Shown here piece after piece: positions 1 through 6,354 of a DNA stretch of 9,145 bases (positions are counted from its first letter, which is position 1; the number at the start of each line of letters is the position of its first letter). The stretch is taken from assembly GCA_947441875.1 (NCBI GenBank), contig CANEUR010000030.1, positions 1-9,145 of the forward strand. Direction: 5' to 3'. The notes beneath the pieces were generated by a model, which ran no database searches, was not told the DNA's origin, and saw nothing but the letters and a program-made list of their open reading frames with translations. Made by a program: the position numbers and the translations under genes. This DNA is from Rickettsiales bacterium. GTDB lineage: Bacteria; Pseudomonadota; Alphaproteobacteria; Rickettsiales; UBA1997.

Positions 1-1
1 C

Positions 2-742
2 GGCACAATCAAAATTAATTCTACTTTTGTTAATATTGTGCCAAACAATGGCAAGCTTGAAGAACATGAAATTTCTTTTATCATTACCGAACAAACTCTT
101 TTTACTCTGCGATATTTCGATAGCCGAGTAATCTCTGAAACGGTAAAAAAAATTAAACAATTTCCTACTGTTTTCATTAATCCTGCTAAAATTTTTATTG
201 CTATTTTAGAAGCGCGCACCGATTTTGATGCCGATCTCATAGAGTTAATCTCTCGATTTGTTGCTGATATTAGCCGAAAAATTACCTTCGATCGCAAGCT
301 TGATGAAAAAGTTTTACTCAAAATAAACGACACCCAAGATTTAACAATGTCTTTAAGAGAAGCATTATTTGATAAACAACGCACTCTTTCTTCATTGCTG
401 CGCAACCAAGATTTAATGCTCGACAGCTCTAATCGTCTCCTAATTATTATTAAAGACATCAATTCTTTAATTGAACATGCCAACTTTAATTTTACTCGGC
501 TTGAATACCTACAAAATAGCTTTTTAGGGCTACTAAACATCGAGCAAAACAAAGTTATCAAAACTTTCACTGTGGTTTCGTTAGTTTTTATGCCCCCCAC
601 CCTAATTGCTAGTATTTATGGCATGAATTTTAAAATTTTTCCAGAGCTTGATTTAACTTGGGGTTATCCTTTGGCTTTACTACTAATGTTTGTTTCTTCA
701 ATTATTCCTTTAGCTATTTTCCGCCACAAAAAATTATTATAA
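2..742 (+). CDS. corA: CorA-family magnesium/cobalt transporter, C-terminal part (5' end outside window)
   Basis: CorA is a pentameric inner-membrane channel for Mg2+ and Co2+: a large cytoplasmic domain, a long stalk helix and two C-terminal membrane helices. The reading frame is open from the left edge of the window, so the gene starts upstream. The GTG at 38 and other internal codons are not needed as starts. About 246 residues are visible, against roughly 310-330 for the family, so perhaps 70-90 N-terminal residues are missing. The diagnostic YGMN motif (GMN at 620-628) follows the first membrane helix and is continued by FKIFPEL, the usual periplasmic loop. A second hydrophobic helix follows, and the protein ends in a basic tail (FRHKKLL). 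The middle is a charged helical region, as expected for the stalk. The stop codon directly abuts the start of yejB, so the two are probably co-transcribed. Function is given by family; I see no lesion. Confidence 0.93.
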   Translation, partial: GTIKINSTFVNIVPNNGKLEEHEISFIITEQTLFTLRYFDSRVISETVKKIKQFPTVFINPAKIFIAILEARTDFDADLIELISRFVADISRKITFDRKLDEKVLLKINDTQDLTMSLREALFDKQRTLSSLLRNQDLMLDSSNRLLIIIKDINSLIEHANFNFTRLEYLQNSFLGLLNIEQNKVIKTFTVVSLVFMPPTLIASIYGMNFKIFPELDLTWGYPLALLLMFVSSIIPLAIFRHKKLL

Positions 743-1789
743 ATGTATCTTTTATATAGGCTGTTATTATTGCCGCCAACTTTATTTATTATTTTATTAA
801 TTAATTTTGTGGTTATCCAAACTGCTCCAGGTGGCCCTATAGAAAAAATAATCGCTCAATTAAACAATACTCAACATGCTAGTTCAGAAGCCGGTCTAAC
901 AACTACTACCAAGCAATTTAGTCAACAAAATCATCAAAACATCGATCCTGAAATAATTGAAAAACTTAATAAACAATTTGGTTTTGATTTGCCATTAACA
1001 CATCGGTTTTGGTTGATGTTAAAAAATTTTAGCACTTTTAATTTTGGGGAAAGTTTTTATCAAGATAAAAAAATCAGTAAGCTAATTATAGAAAAAATGC
1101 CAGTCTCTATTTCTATTGGTTTATTTACTACTTTTTTTACCTACTTAATTGCTATTTCTTTAGGAATCAAAAAAGCGGTTAATAATGGTTCAAAATTTGA
1201 TAAAACCTCAACTTTTATCATTGTTTTTTGCTATGCTTTGCCTGCCTTTTTATTAGCAATTTTCTTTATTATTTTATTTTGCGGTGGTAATTTTTTAGAA
1301 ATATTTCCATTGCGTGGGCTTTTTTCTGATAACTATGCTAATTTTACTTGGTGGCAAAAAATTTTCGATTACTTATGGCATTTGTTTTTACCAATAGTTT
1401 CAATGATTATAGGCAGTTTTGCTTCTTTGGTATTTTTTTGCAAAAATGCTTTTTTAGAAGAAATAAAAAAAACTTATGTTTCACTTGCCTTAGCAAAAGG
1501 CTTAACTTATCAACAAACCATTTACAAACATATTTTTAAAAATGCTCTACTCATTTTAATTGCCAATTTGCCAGTTTTATTGCTAGGCATTTTATTTAGC
1601 AGTTCGATGCTTATTGAAATTATTTTTTCACTTGATGGTTTAGGTTTACTTGGTTATGAAGCTACAGTTTCAAGAGATTACCCAGTTATGTTTGCACTAA
1701 TTTTTATTTTTACCCTTCTTGGCCTTGTGGCGAATTTGCTAAGCGATTTATGTTATAAATTTATCGATCCACGAATTCGCTTTAATTAA
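743..1789 (+). CDS. yejB: Peptide ABC transporter inner-membrane permease, YejB type
   Basis: This is one of two permease subunits of a YejABEF-like ABC importer for oligopeptides, located in the inner membrane. The N-terminus has a first membrane helix followed by the family signature QTAPGGPIE (residues 26-34). The cytoplasmic EAA loop that contacts the ATPase is at about residues 245-272 (YVSLALAKGL...HIFKNALL). The C-terminal block, FSLDGLGLLGYEA followed by RDYPVMFA and IDPRIRFN, strongly resembles E. coli YejB. Its 348 residues are close to the E. coli protein (about 364). The ATG follows the corA stop with no gap, which fixes the start and suggests coupled translation; there is no Shine-Dalgarno. 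The usual partners (YejE permease, YejF ATPase, YejA binding protein) do not follow, since the next gene is on the opposite strand. They must be elsewhere or lost. It could also be labelled DppB/OppB-like, but the C-terminal motif favours YejB. Confidence 0.93.
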   Translation: MYLLYRLLLLPPTLFIILLINFVVIQTAPGGPIEKIIAQLNNTQHASSEAGLTTTTKQFSQQNHQNIDPEIIEKLNKQFGFDLPLTHRFWLMLKNFSTFNFGESFYQDKKISKLIIEKMPVSISIGLFTTFFTYLIAISLGIKKAVNNGSKFDKTSTFIIVFCYALPAFLLAIFFIILFCGGNFLEIFPLRGLFSDNYANFTWWQKIFDYLWHLFLPIVSMIIGSFASLVFFCKNAFLEEIKKTYVSLALAKGLTYQQTIYKHIFKNALLILIANLPVLLLGILFSSSMLIEIIFSLDGLGLLGYEATVSRDYPVMFALIFIFTLLGLVANLLSDLCYKFIDPRIRFN

Positions 1790-1833
1790 ATTTAAGAATA
1801 TTAAGAATGTTCCATCGCTAATTTGTTTTAATT

Positions 1834-2562
1834 TTAATTTTTTGGCACAACTCTAGCAATTGTTGTAATAAAAACCTCTTTTGCTTTTGATTTTTTTAAA
1901 ATTAAGGCACAATTATTAACAGTTGCTCCTGTGGTAAAAACATCATCGATAATAAGAATTTTTTTATTATTAATCAAATGCTGTTTTTTACGATTAATAA
2001 TAAAAGCTTTTTTTAAATTTTTTTGTCTTTGTATTTTATTTAAAAAAGTTTGCGATTTGGTATAATGCTGGCGAATTAATAAATCTGGCACAAATTTAAC
2101 AAGCTGATTTTTCTCTAATAAATATTTTGCCAATAAAATACTTTGGTTAAATTTTCGTAAACGTAGTTTTTTATAATGCAACGGCACCACAGTGATAATT
2201 TGACAACTTTCTATAACACCATCAAGATGTGGCTTTAATAATGAAGCCAGTTTTTTTGCTAAAAATAATTGATCTCGATATTTAAAGGCACCAATTATTT
2301 TAGAAATAAAAGCATTATAACGAAATAAAGTAATTAATTTTTCAAAATGATAAGGCTTTGCCAAACATTTTGCACAAAGCAAATTTTCTTCGACATGACC
2401 AAACTCAAACGGATGACAACATACCACACAACATGGCTTACTGATAAATTTTAATTCTTGCCAACATTTATAACAAAAAACACCATCAACATTACAACCG
2501 CAACCAATACATTCGTTAGGAAAAATCATTTTTTTCAGCAGTAAAAATATTTTTTTTAACAT
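1834..2562 (-). CDS. comF: ComF-family phosphoribosyltransferase-like protein
   Basis: ComF/GntX proteins are soluble cytoplasmic members of the type I phosphoribosyltransferase fold. They are linked to DNA uptake in competent bacteria, though the biochemical role is not settled. Visible in order are an N-terminal double-zinc-finger region with cysteines at about residues 18, 21, 23, 30, 33, 44, 45, 48, 49, 63 and 66. Then comes the conserved basic stretch KKLRLRKFNQ (131-140), where the family usually has RxRGFNQ. Near the C-terminus is the PRPP-binding motif ILIIDDVFTTGAT (202-214) with its paired aspartates. At 242 residues the length is normal. It is the last gene of a minus-strand run and starts 8 bases after the stop of the barrel-like gene, so it is likely co-transcribed with it. 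No competence genes are adjacent. It converges on yejB with a gap of only 44 bases and no obvious terminator hairpin. Confidence 0.92.
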   Translation of the reverse strand: MLKKIFLLLKKMIFPNECIGCGCNVDGVFCYKCWQELKFISKPCCVVCCHPFEFGHVEENLLCAKCLAKPYHFEKLITLFRYNAFISKIIGAFKYRDQLFLAKKLASLLKPHLDGVIESCQIITVVPLHYKKLRLRKFNQSILLAKYLLEKNQLVKFVPDLLIRQHYTKSQTFLNKIQRQKNLKKAFIINRKKQHLINNKKILIIDDVFTTGATVNNCALILKKSKAKEVFITTIARVVPKN

Positions 2563-2570
2563 AATAAATT

Positions 2571-3350
2571 TTAAAAATTATAAATAAAGCCAAAGTTGAA
2601 GCTACGATTAACATAATTGTATTTTTTTTTGTTCTCAAAGTAGGCTCGTTTTTCAAGGTTATGTCTTGCTTCAAGTGAAAATGAACTGCTTAACTTATAA
2701 CTAATACTATTTCGCAACTCATAATCAATGCTGTTGCTATTGCTAAAAACAAAAGCACGGCTATTAATAGAGATTAAATCATTGAGTTTTTGCTGTATTC
2801 TTAACGAAGAAACTATTTCATTTTGCTGTTTGATATTAGCAAGTTTTCGCTTGCCAAAACTGATATCAAACTCAAATAGATCTGGTAAGAAAATATAGCC
2901 CAAACCAACATCAAGTCTTAAATCATAAGAATTATTCGCTAGATAATCTTGTAGAGTTCGTTGATATATTGCCACATAATATGGTGTGTTAAAAATTTTG
3001 CTTTTGCTATTAAATTTAAAATCATGCTGTTCTTGATTTTTAACATCATATCGCTTTTTTTTACCACTGCCTACATCGGCAAAATTTTTTGAGTAATCAA
3101 AATTAACATCAGCTAAAAATTGTGGATTTTGATAAAAATAACGAAAAGCTAGTTGGTAATTATGAGAATTATAATCAGAAGACATATTGCCGTTTAAAGC
3201 AATATATTGCCTTTTCTTGGCAGGAAACTTGCGGTTTAAAGCCGATACAATAGCCTCGCGGTAAGATTTGTTTTCAATAGCAAAAGCAGAATTAGCAAAA
3301 AGCAACAAAATGATTTTTGCTAAAAAAAGATGGTGAACTTTTTTTAACAT
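2571..3350 (-). CDS. Putative outer-membrane beta-barrel protein, DUF481-like
   Basis: The first 24 residues form a clear Sec signal peptide: basic start MLKK, hydrophobic core, and ANSAFA before a predicted signal peptidase I cut after residue 24. The mature part alternates polar and hydrophobic residues with many aromatics (YQLAFRYFYQN, DLRLDVGLGYIF, SFNFGFIYNF). It ends in phenylalanine, as in barrels recognised by the Bam complex. The overall pattern, with a LRLDVGLGY-type strand and a LSSSFSLEARHNLE-type strand near the end, resembles DUF481 / YdiY-like 'salt-induced outer membrane' proteins. That assignment is from memory of the family and is moderate. At 259 residues the length suits a barrel of about 10-12 strands. 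It is the middle gene of the minus-strand run, 37 bases after the preceding stop and 8 before comF. The likely location is the outer membrane; the function is unknown. Confidence 0.7.
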   Translation of the reverse strand: MLKKVHHLFLAKIILLLFANSAFAIENKSYREAIVSALNRKFPAKKRQYIALNGNMSSDYNSHNYQLAFRYFYQNPQFLADVNFDYSKNFADVGSGKKKRYDVKNQEQHDFKFNSKSKIFNTPYYVAIYQRTLQDYLANNSYDLRLDVGLGYIFLPDLFEFDISFGKRKLANIKQQNEIVSSLRIQQKLNDLISINSRAFVFSNSNSIDYELRNSISYKLSSSFSLEARHNLEKRAYFENKKKYNYVNRSFNFGFIYNF

Positions 3351-3387
3351 TTTTTAGTGGTTTATTTTTTGGTGTTATTTTGATTTT

Positions 3388-3738
3388 TTAAGGTTTTTTA
3401 AGTTCTTTAATTTCTTCTGATTCATTTACTGCCGGAGTGTCGTAAGGCTCGCCCTGAACCGCAGGAGCACCGCCAACAGGATTGGTTTGTTGCATTTCAG
3501 AAGCATTAACATTAGCAATATTACCAGCATCTCCTTCATCTTCAAGACCATATGGGATATCAGATTCTGGATTAGATTCTATTGATTCGCCAGACATATC
3601 TGGTAAATCAATTTCTTGCTCTTCTTGGTTTTCTAGCCAACTAAGATGAGCTTTTACCTTACTAGCATATTTTACACCTAAGAAAAACGAAAAAATCATT
3701 AAGGCGATAATCACAATAATTTCAACGGCTCGAACCAT
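3388..3738 (-). CDS. Small single-pass membrane protein with acidic low-complexity tail
   Basis: I do not recognise this protein. One hydrophobic helix (about residues 5-23) is followed by a short basic segment (KYASKVKAH). The rest is a long acidic, Ser/Pro/Gly/Asn-rich tail without predicted structure, closing with EEIKELKKP. By the positive-inside rule the tail is probably cytoplasmic (N-out, C-in), but an uncleaved-anchor topology with an exported tail cannot be excluded. It has 116 residues. The ATG at 3738 is the first in a candidate transcript from the divergent intergenic region, and the gene leads the minus-strand run into the barrel protein and comF. Coding looks genuine because the frame is open throughout, codon use matches its neighbours and the membrane segment is well formed. 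Co-transcription with an outer-membrane protein hints at an envelope role, but this is only context. Confidence 0.72.
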   Translation of the reverse strand: MVRAVEIIVIIALMIFSFFLGVKYASKVKAHLSWLENQEEQEIDLPDMSGESIESNPESDIPYGLEDEGDAGNIANVNASEMQQTNPVGGAPAVQGEPYDTPAVNESEEIKELKKP

Positions 3739-3762
3739 ATAAAATACAGAAAAATTAATTAA

Positions 3763-3791
3763 AAAATACCCCCTTAAAACAGGGTTAACAA
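3763..3791 (-). promoter_or_regulatory. Candidate sigma70 promoter for the minus-strand operon
   Basis: Read on the minus strand, TTGTTA (3786-3791) and TATTTT (3763-3768) are separated by 17 bases. They would start a transcript with a leader of roughly 20 bases before the ATG at 3738. The boxes are imperfect, and AT-rich DNA produces many such matches by chance, so this is only a plausible site. The spacer holds a short G-run that could form a weak palindrome with the neighbouring C-run. Confidence 0.3.
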
Positions 3792-3875
3792 CTCAATTTT
3801 AAAACATCAAATATTTAAAGCAACCATATTTTACAAGATATTTTAACCTTGCTAAAAAAATATTCAAAAAAACAC

Positions 3876-3903
3876 TTGACAAAAACAAAATCTGTTTTAT
3901 TAT
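3876..3903 (+). promoter_or_regulatory. Near-consensus sigma70 promoter for the 369-residue orphan gene
   Basis: A perfect -35 box TTGACA (3876-3881) is followed after 16 bases by TATTAT (3898-3903), one mismatch from the TATAAT consensus. Transcription would begin near 3910, leaving a leader of about 35 bases that is almost pure A/T and has no Shine-Dalgarno before the ATG at 3945. This is the best promoter match I noticed in the window and suggests the orphan gene is strongly and independently transcribed. Confidence 0.65.
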
Positions 3904-3944
3904 GAAACTTGTAAATATTTTATAAATTTAATAATAAAAATTTT

Positions 3945-5054
3945 ATGGCCACTGACATAAATCTTCCCGTTGAAACATCTCTCGTTAGCCCACCCAAAGA
4001 ATTTCACATGATAACTCTAAGAGGTTCCCATGATTTATATAGACTTGATGGTCATTCATTTGAAGTATTAACACAAAGACACCCACAACAATTCACAAAA
4101 ATAACAAACGAAAGTCAAATTCAAGAGTTAGAAGAATCAATAAGACGCCAAAGAGTTATGAGAGCAGATTCTTCTGGCACTCTTCGAGTTGTCGGTGAAC
4201 GTATGAGCGAATTCTCTGCAAACTATCAGAAAGTAATAGATGTTTTTACAATTATAGGCAGTACTTTCCTAGGTCATACTACATGCACTTGTGGTCATTA
4301 TTGTTTATTAACAAATCTTGCTTTATTAAGCGAAAGTATCTTAAGCGAGAGTGATAAAATAGAAATTACTTTTAATGAGGCAAGTGGTTTAACAAAACTT
4401 ACATTAGATAAATTTAAATCCTCCAATCATGCTGATATTGATATTACCGAAGAAGCTAATAGGGAAAAAATAAAAGTATGGCTTATAGAAAATCAAGCAA
4501 AATTCTTTTCCCTAGAAATTCAACCAGAGTTTGAAGCTTTTCTAATAGATTTGGAGAAAAAACGGCCCCTAGAATGCCATCGTATTGTGAATGTTATTCG
4601 CACAGTTACAGAACTAACTAATAAAGAAACATCTGTTCTCGATCCAACAATTCATGATACACCACTAACACATGAGCAACAAGAACAAGCTATAAATGCC
4701 GCACGAAGTGTCACACCAGAGAATGCAACTGAAAAACTAGAACAGGCAAAAGAACAATTAAAAGGAGTAATTGAGTTAGATGGTATAACCACAAATGATA
4801 TTGCTATAATCGCTCTTTTAACGGCTTTTTTAGCTGTTATAGGAGGGCCAGCAACTCCCGCATTATTTACTGCACTTCTTTTGCCACTTGTCGCAACTCT
4901 AAAATTTCATCACATACCATTTACGGAGGATGATTTAACAAAAGTGAAACAATTATCTACATTACCTACTCCAACAGGAACAGTTCAAGCTCCTCGATGT
5001 CAACCACTACAAACAACACCAGATCGTCTTGAACAACCTATCGCTGTTTGCTAA
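3945..5054 (+). CDS. Orphan 369-residue protein with C-terminal hydrophobic hairpin; function unknown
   Basis: I do not recognise a family. There is no signal peptide; the N-terminus is hydrophilic. Residues 55-75 are charged and helical. Residues 109-121 contain a cysteine/histidine cluster (C114, C116, H118, C120), but no complete zinc finger. Residues 241-280 look like amphipathic helix or coiled coil, rich in Glu, Gln and Lys. Residues 286-319 are strongly hydrophobic with a Gly-Gly-Pro break at about 300-302, consistent with a re-entrant hairpin or two short membrane helices. A Thr/Pro/Gln-rich tail ends in cysteine. By rough hand counts of a few lines its GC is higher than its neighbours (about 28-47% against about 27%), with fewer homopolymer runs and different codon choice. 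It has its own strong promoter and is followed by a hairpin and a MITE, so it looks acquired. A secreted effector or membrane-acting toxin would fit this architecture but is speculation. Confidence 0.8.
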   Translation: MATDINLPVETSLVSPPKEFHMITLRGSHDLYRLDGHSFEVLTQRHPQQFTKITNESQIQELEESIRRQRVMRADSSGTLRVVGERMSEFSANYQKVIDVFTIIGSTFLGHTTCTCGHYCLLTNLALLSESILSESDKIEITFNEASGLTKLTLDKFKSSNHADIDITEEANREKIKVWLIENQAKFFSLEIQPEFEAFLIDLEKKRPLECHRIVNVIRTVTELTNKETSVLDPTIHDTPLTHEQQEQAINAARSVTPENATEKLEQAKEQLKGVIELDGITTNDIAIIALLTAFLAVIGGPATPALFTALLLPLVATLKFHHIPFTEDDLTKVKQLSTLPTPTGTVQAPRCQPLQTTPDRLEQPIAVC

Positions 5055-5059
5055 ATCAT

Positions 5060-5094
5060 ATGAACTAAATAGCTAAATCAACTATTTAGTTCAT
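5060..5094 (+). terminator. 13-bp stem hairpin after the orphan gene, possible terminator
   Basis: A perfect inverted repeat with 13-base arms (5060-5072 and 5082-5094) and a 9-base loop begins 5 bases after the stop codon of the orphan gene. The stem is AT-rich and is not followed by a T-run, so it is not a classical intrinsic terminator. It may stabilise the 3' end or end transcription weakly. It could also be the remnant of another small palindromic element, since a larger one begins 8 bases further on. Confidence 0.5.
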
Positions 5095-5102
5095 TACAAA
5101 AC

Positions 5103-5260
5103 TAATACCAATTGCAATCTTTAAATAATCAAAATAGTTTTAAGTTAAAATTTAGTTTTAAAAGTGTTAGTGCATCTTGATAAATCAAGGTTTTAAACTA
5201 AAAATTAAAATTAATAAATATGAAGTTATTTTGATTATTTAAAGATTGCAATTGGTATTA
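5103..5260. repeat. MITE-like palindromic element with perfect 34-bp inverted ends
   Basis: The arms 5103-5136 and 5227-5260 are exact reverse complements over 34 bases. Inside them, a poorer palindrome continues (matching TTAAA/TTTAG-rich blocks). Near the geometric centre is a small stem, CTTGA (5176-5180) with TCAAG (5185-5189) around a TAAA loop. The whole 158 bp can therefore fold into one long hairpin or cruciform. It has no open reading frame. The outermost bases are TA on each side of ATACCAATTG, compatible with a TA target duplication as made by IS630/Tc1-type transposases. However, TA may simply be part of the repeat. The form is that of a non-autonomous miniature inverted-repeat element; the parent transposon is not in the window. 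Confidence 0.85.
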
Positions 5261-5325
5261 TCATTGTAATATTAGCTTGATGCAAAAAAAATAGCGAATA
5301 AATTTAACTAAATATGTAAAACAGA

Positions 5326-5403
5326 TGGTCGGGGCGGAGAGATTTGAACTCCCGACCCTCTGGTCCCAAACCAGATGCGCTAGCCAGACTGCGCTACGCC
5401 CCG
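5326..5403 (-). tRNA. tRNA-Pro (anticodon UGG)
   Basis: Read on the minus strand, the sequence begins CGGGGCG, which pairs with CGCCCCG at the 3' end. The discriminator A and an encoded CCA follow (3' terminus at 5326). The anticodon stem encloses the loop TTTGGGA, giving anticodon UGG for proline, the wobble species that can read all four CCN codons. The T arm (loop TTCAAAT) and D arm are normal and no intron is seen. It has 78 bases with CCA. It stands alone, with no other tRNA in the window, 65 bases from the end of the MITE-like element. No convincing promoter could be singled out in the AT-rich DNA upstream of it. Confidence 0.97.
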
Positions 5404-5565
5404 AAAATATAAGTAAATATGCCATAATTGATAATGCTACATAATTACTAGGTAGAAAAAATTTGTAAATAATACTTTTATTTTATAAAAATACTTACCA
5501 TAATTTTCTTAATATTTTATCAATAACAAAAATTAAAAGCAACAAAAAAAATAACTTTTTTACAA
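5404..5565. other. Divergent intergenic region between tRNA-Pro and uppP
   Basis: This 162-base stretch is non-coding and extremely A/T-rich. It must contain the promoter of tRNA-Pro (minus strand) and that of uppP (plus strand). A weak plus-strand candidate is TTGTAA (5463-5468) with TATAAA (5484-5489), but the 15-base spacing is short. No operator, riboswitch or repeat is apparent. Confidence 0.4.
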
Positions 5566-6354
5566 ATGTTTGATTATTTTTTCTATATCAAGGTAATTTT
5601 ACTAGGTATTATCGAGGCTCTCACCGAGTTTATTCCAGTTTCATCAACTGCTCATTTAATTATTTTTGGCAAATTAATTAACTTTAATTTCAGTAATCCT
5701 GTGGTTTTTGAAATTGCCATTCAAATAGGGGCAATTCTTGCTGTGGCAGTTTGTTTTTGGCACAGACTTAAAAATATTTTACTAAATTTTTCTAGTGAAA
5801 AAAAACTCTTTGTTAATATCGTTATTGGAGTTTTGCCAGCTCTTATTATTGGTTTTTTCGCCTATAAGTTTATTAAACAATATTTACTTAATAATATAAT
5901 CATTATTGCTTTAGCACTTATTTTTGGTGGTTTTGCCATTATTTTTATTGAAAACCATATCAAAACAAAATTTTCACAAATAAATCGTGCTACCGCCTTT
6001 AAAATTGGTTTATGGCAATGTTTAGCCATAATTCCTGGTGTTTCACGATCGGGGGCGAGTATTATGGGAGCAATGCTTTGCGGAGTCAATCGAGTAGTAG
6101 CAACCGAGTTTTCATTTTTTTTGGCTATGCCAACTATTTTTTCTGCTTGCTTTTATGATATTTATAAAAATTATCATTTACTATCAAAGCAAGATTTTTT
6201 GATCATCTTTTTAGGTATTACGGTTTCTTTTGTAGCTTCACTTTTAGTTATCAAATGGTTACTAAAATTTGTCAGCAATCATGATTTTAAAATTTTTGCC
6301 TATTACCGCATTGTTTTAGGTTTAATTATTCTAGGTTTATTTTATGTCTTCTGA
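5566..6354 (+). CDS. uppP: Undecaprenyl-diphosphatase (UppP/BacA)
   Basis: This integral inner-membrane enzyme removes one phosphate from undecaprenyl pyrophosphate, recycling the lipid carrier for peptidoglycan and other envelope polysaccharides. Overexpression confers bacitracin resistance. Both catalytic signatures are intact: EALTEFIPVSSTAH at residues 17-30, with the conserved glutamates and histidine, and PGVSRSGASI at 157-166, with the essential serine-arginine pair. EIAIQIGAILAV (49-60) is the usual conserved helix between them. Hydrophobic segments run through the protein to a normal hydrophobic C-terminus (YYRIVLGLIIL). With 262 residues it matches the family (about 265-275). The start at 5566 leaves the usual short N-terminus before the first motif; there is no Shine-Dalgarno. 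Its last 11 bases overlap the start of the DnaE C-terminal gene in another frame. Its presence implies the organism still needs a polyprenyl carrier, hence probably some peptidoglycan or surface glycan. Confidence 0.96.
   Translation: MFDYFFYIKVILLGIIEALTEFIPVSSTAHLIIFGKLINFNFSNPVVFEIAIQIGAILAVAVCFWHRLKNILLNFSSEKKLFVNIVIGVLPALIIGFFAYKFIKQYLLNNIIIIALALIFGGFAIIFIENHIKTKFSQINRATAFKIGLWQCLAIIPGVSRSGASIMGAMLCGVNRVVATEFSFFLAMPTIFSACFYDIYKNYHLLSKQDFLIIFLGITVSFVASLLVIKWLLKFVSNHDFKIFAYYRIVLGLIILGLFYVF

Noticed and set aside
38..742. GTG at 38 as the start of the corA gene
   Set aside because: The frame is open to the window edge with CorA-like sequence before it, and the family needs more N-terminal residues; the gene is cut by the window.
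1348..1539. 63-codon open frame inside yejB
   Set aside because: It lies out of frame within a strongly supported gene and has no recognisable features; it is a shadow.
1790..1833. Bidirectional terminator between yejB and comF
   Set aside because: The gap is T/A-rich, but I found no convincing stem-loop beside a T-run.
4284..4308. Zinc finger in the orphan protein (C114, C116, C120)
   Set aside because: Only three cysteines and close histidines are clustered, and no second pair lies at a suitable distance; not enough to call a metal site.
5042..5054. Prenylation (CaaX) signal at the cysteine-ending C-terminus of the orphan protein
   Set aside because: The cysteine is the last residue rather than fourth from the end, and no CC or CXC ending is present.
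5862..6089. 75-codon minus-strand frame inside uppP
   Set aside because: It is antisense to the conserved catalytic region of uppP, with no independent evidence of coding.
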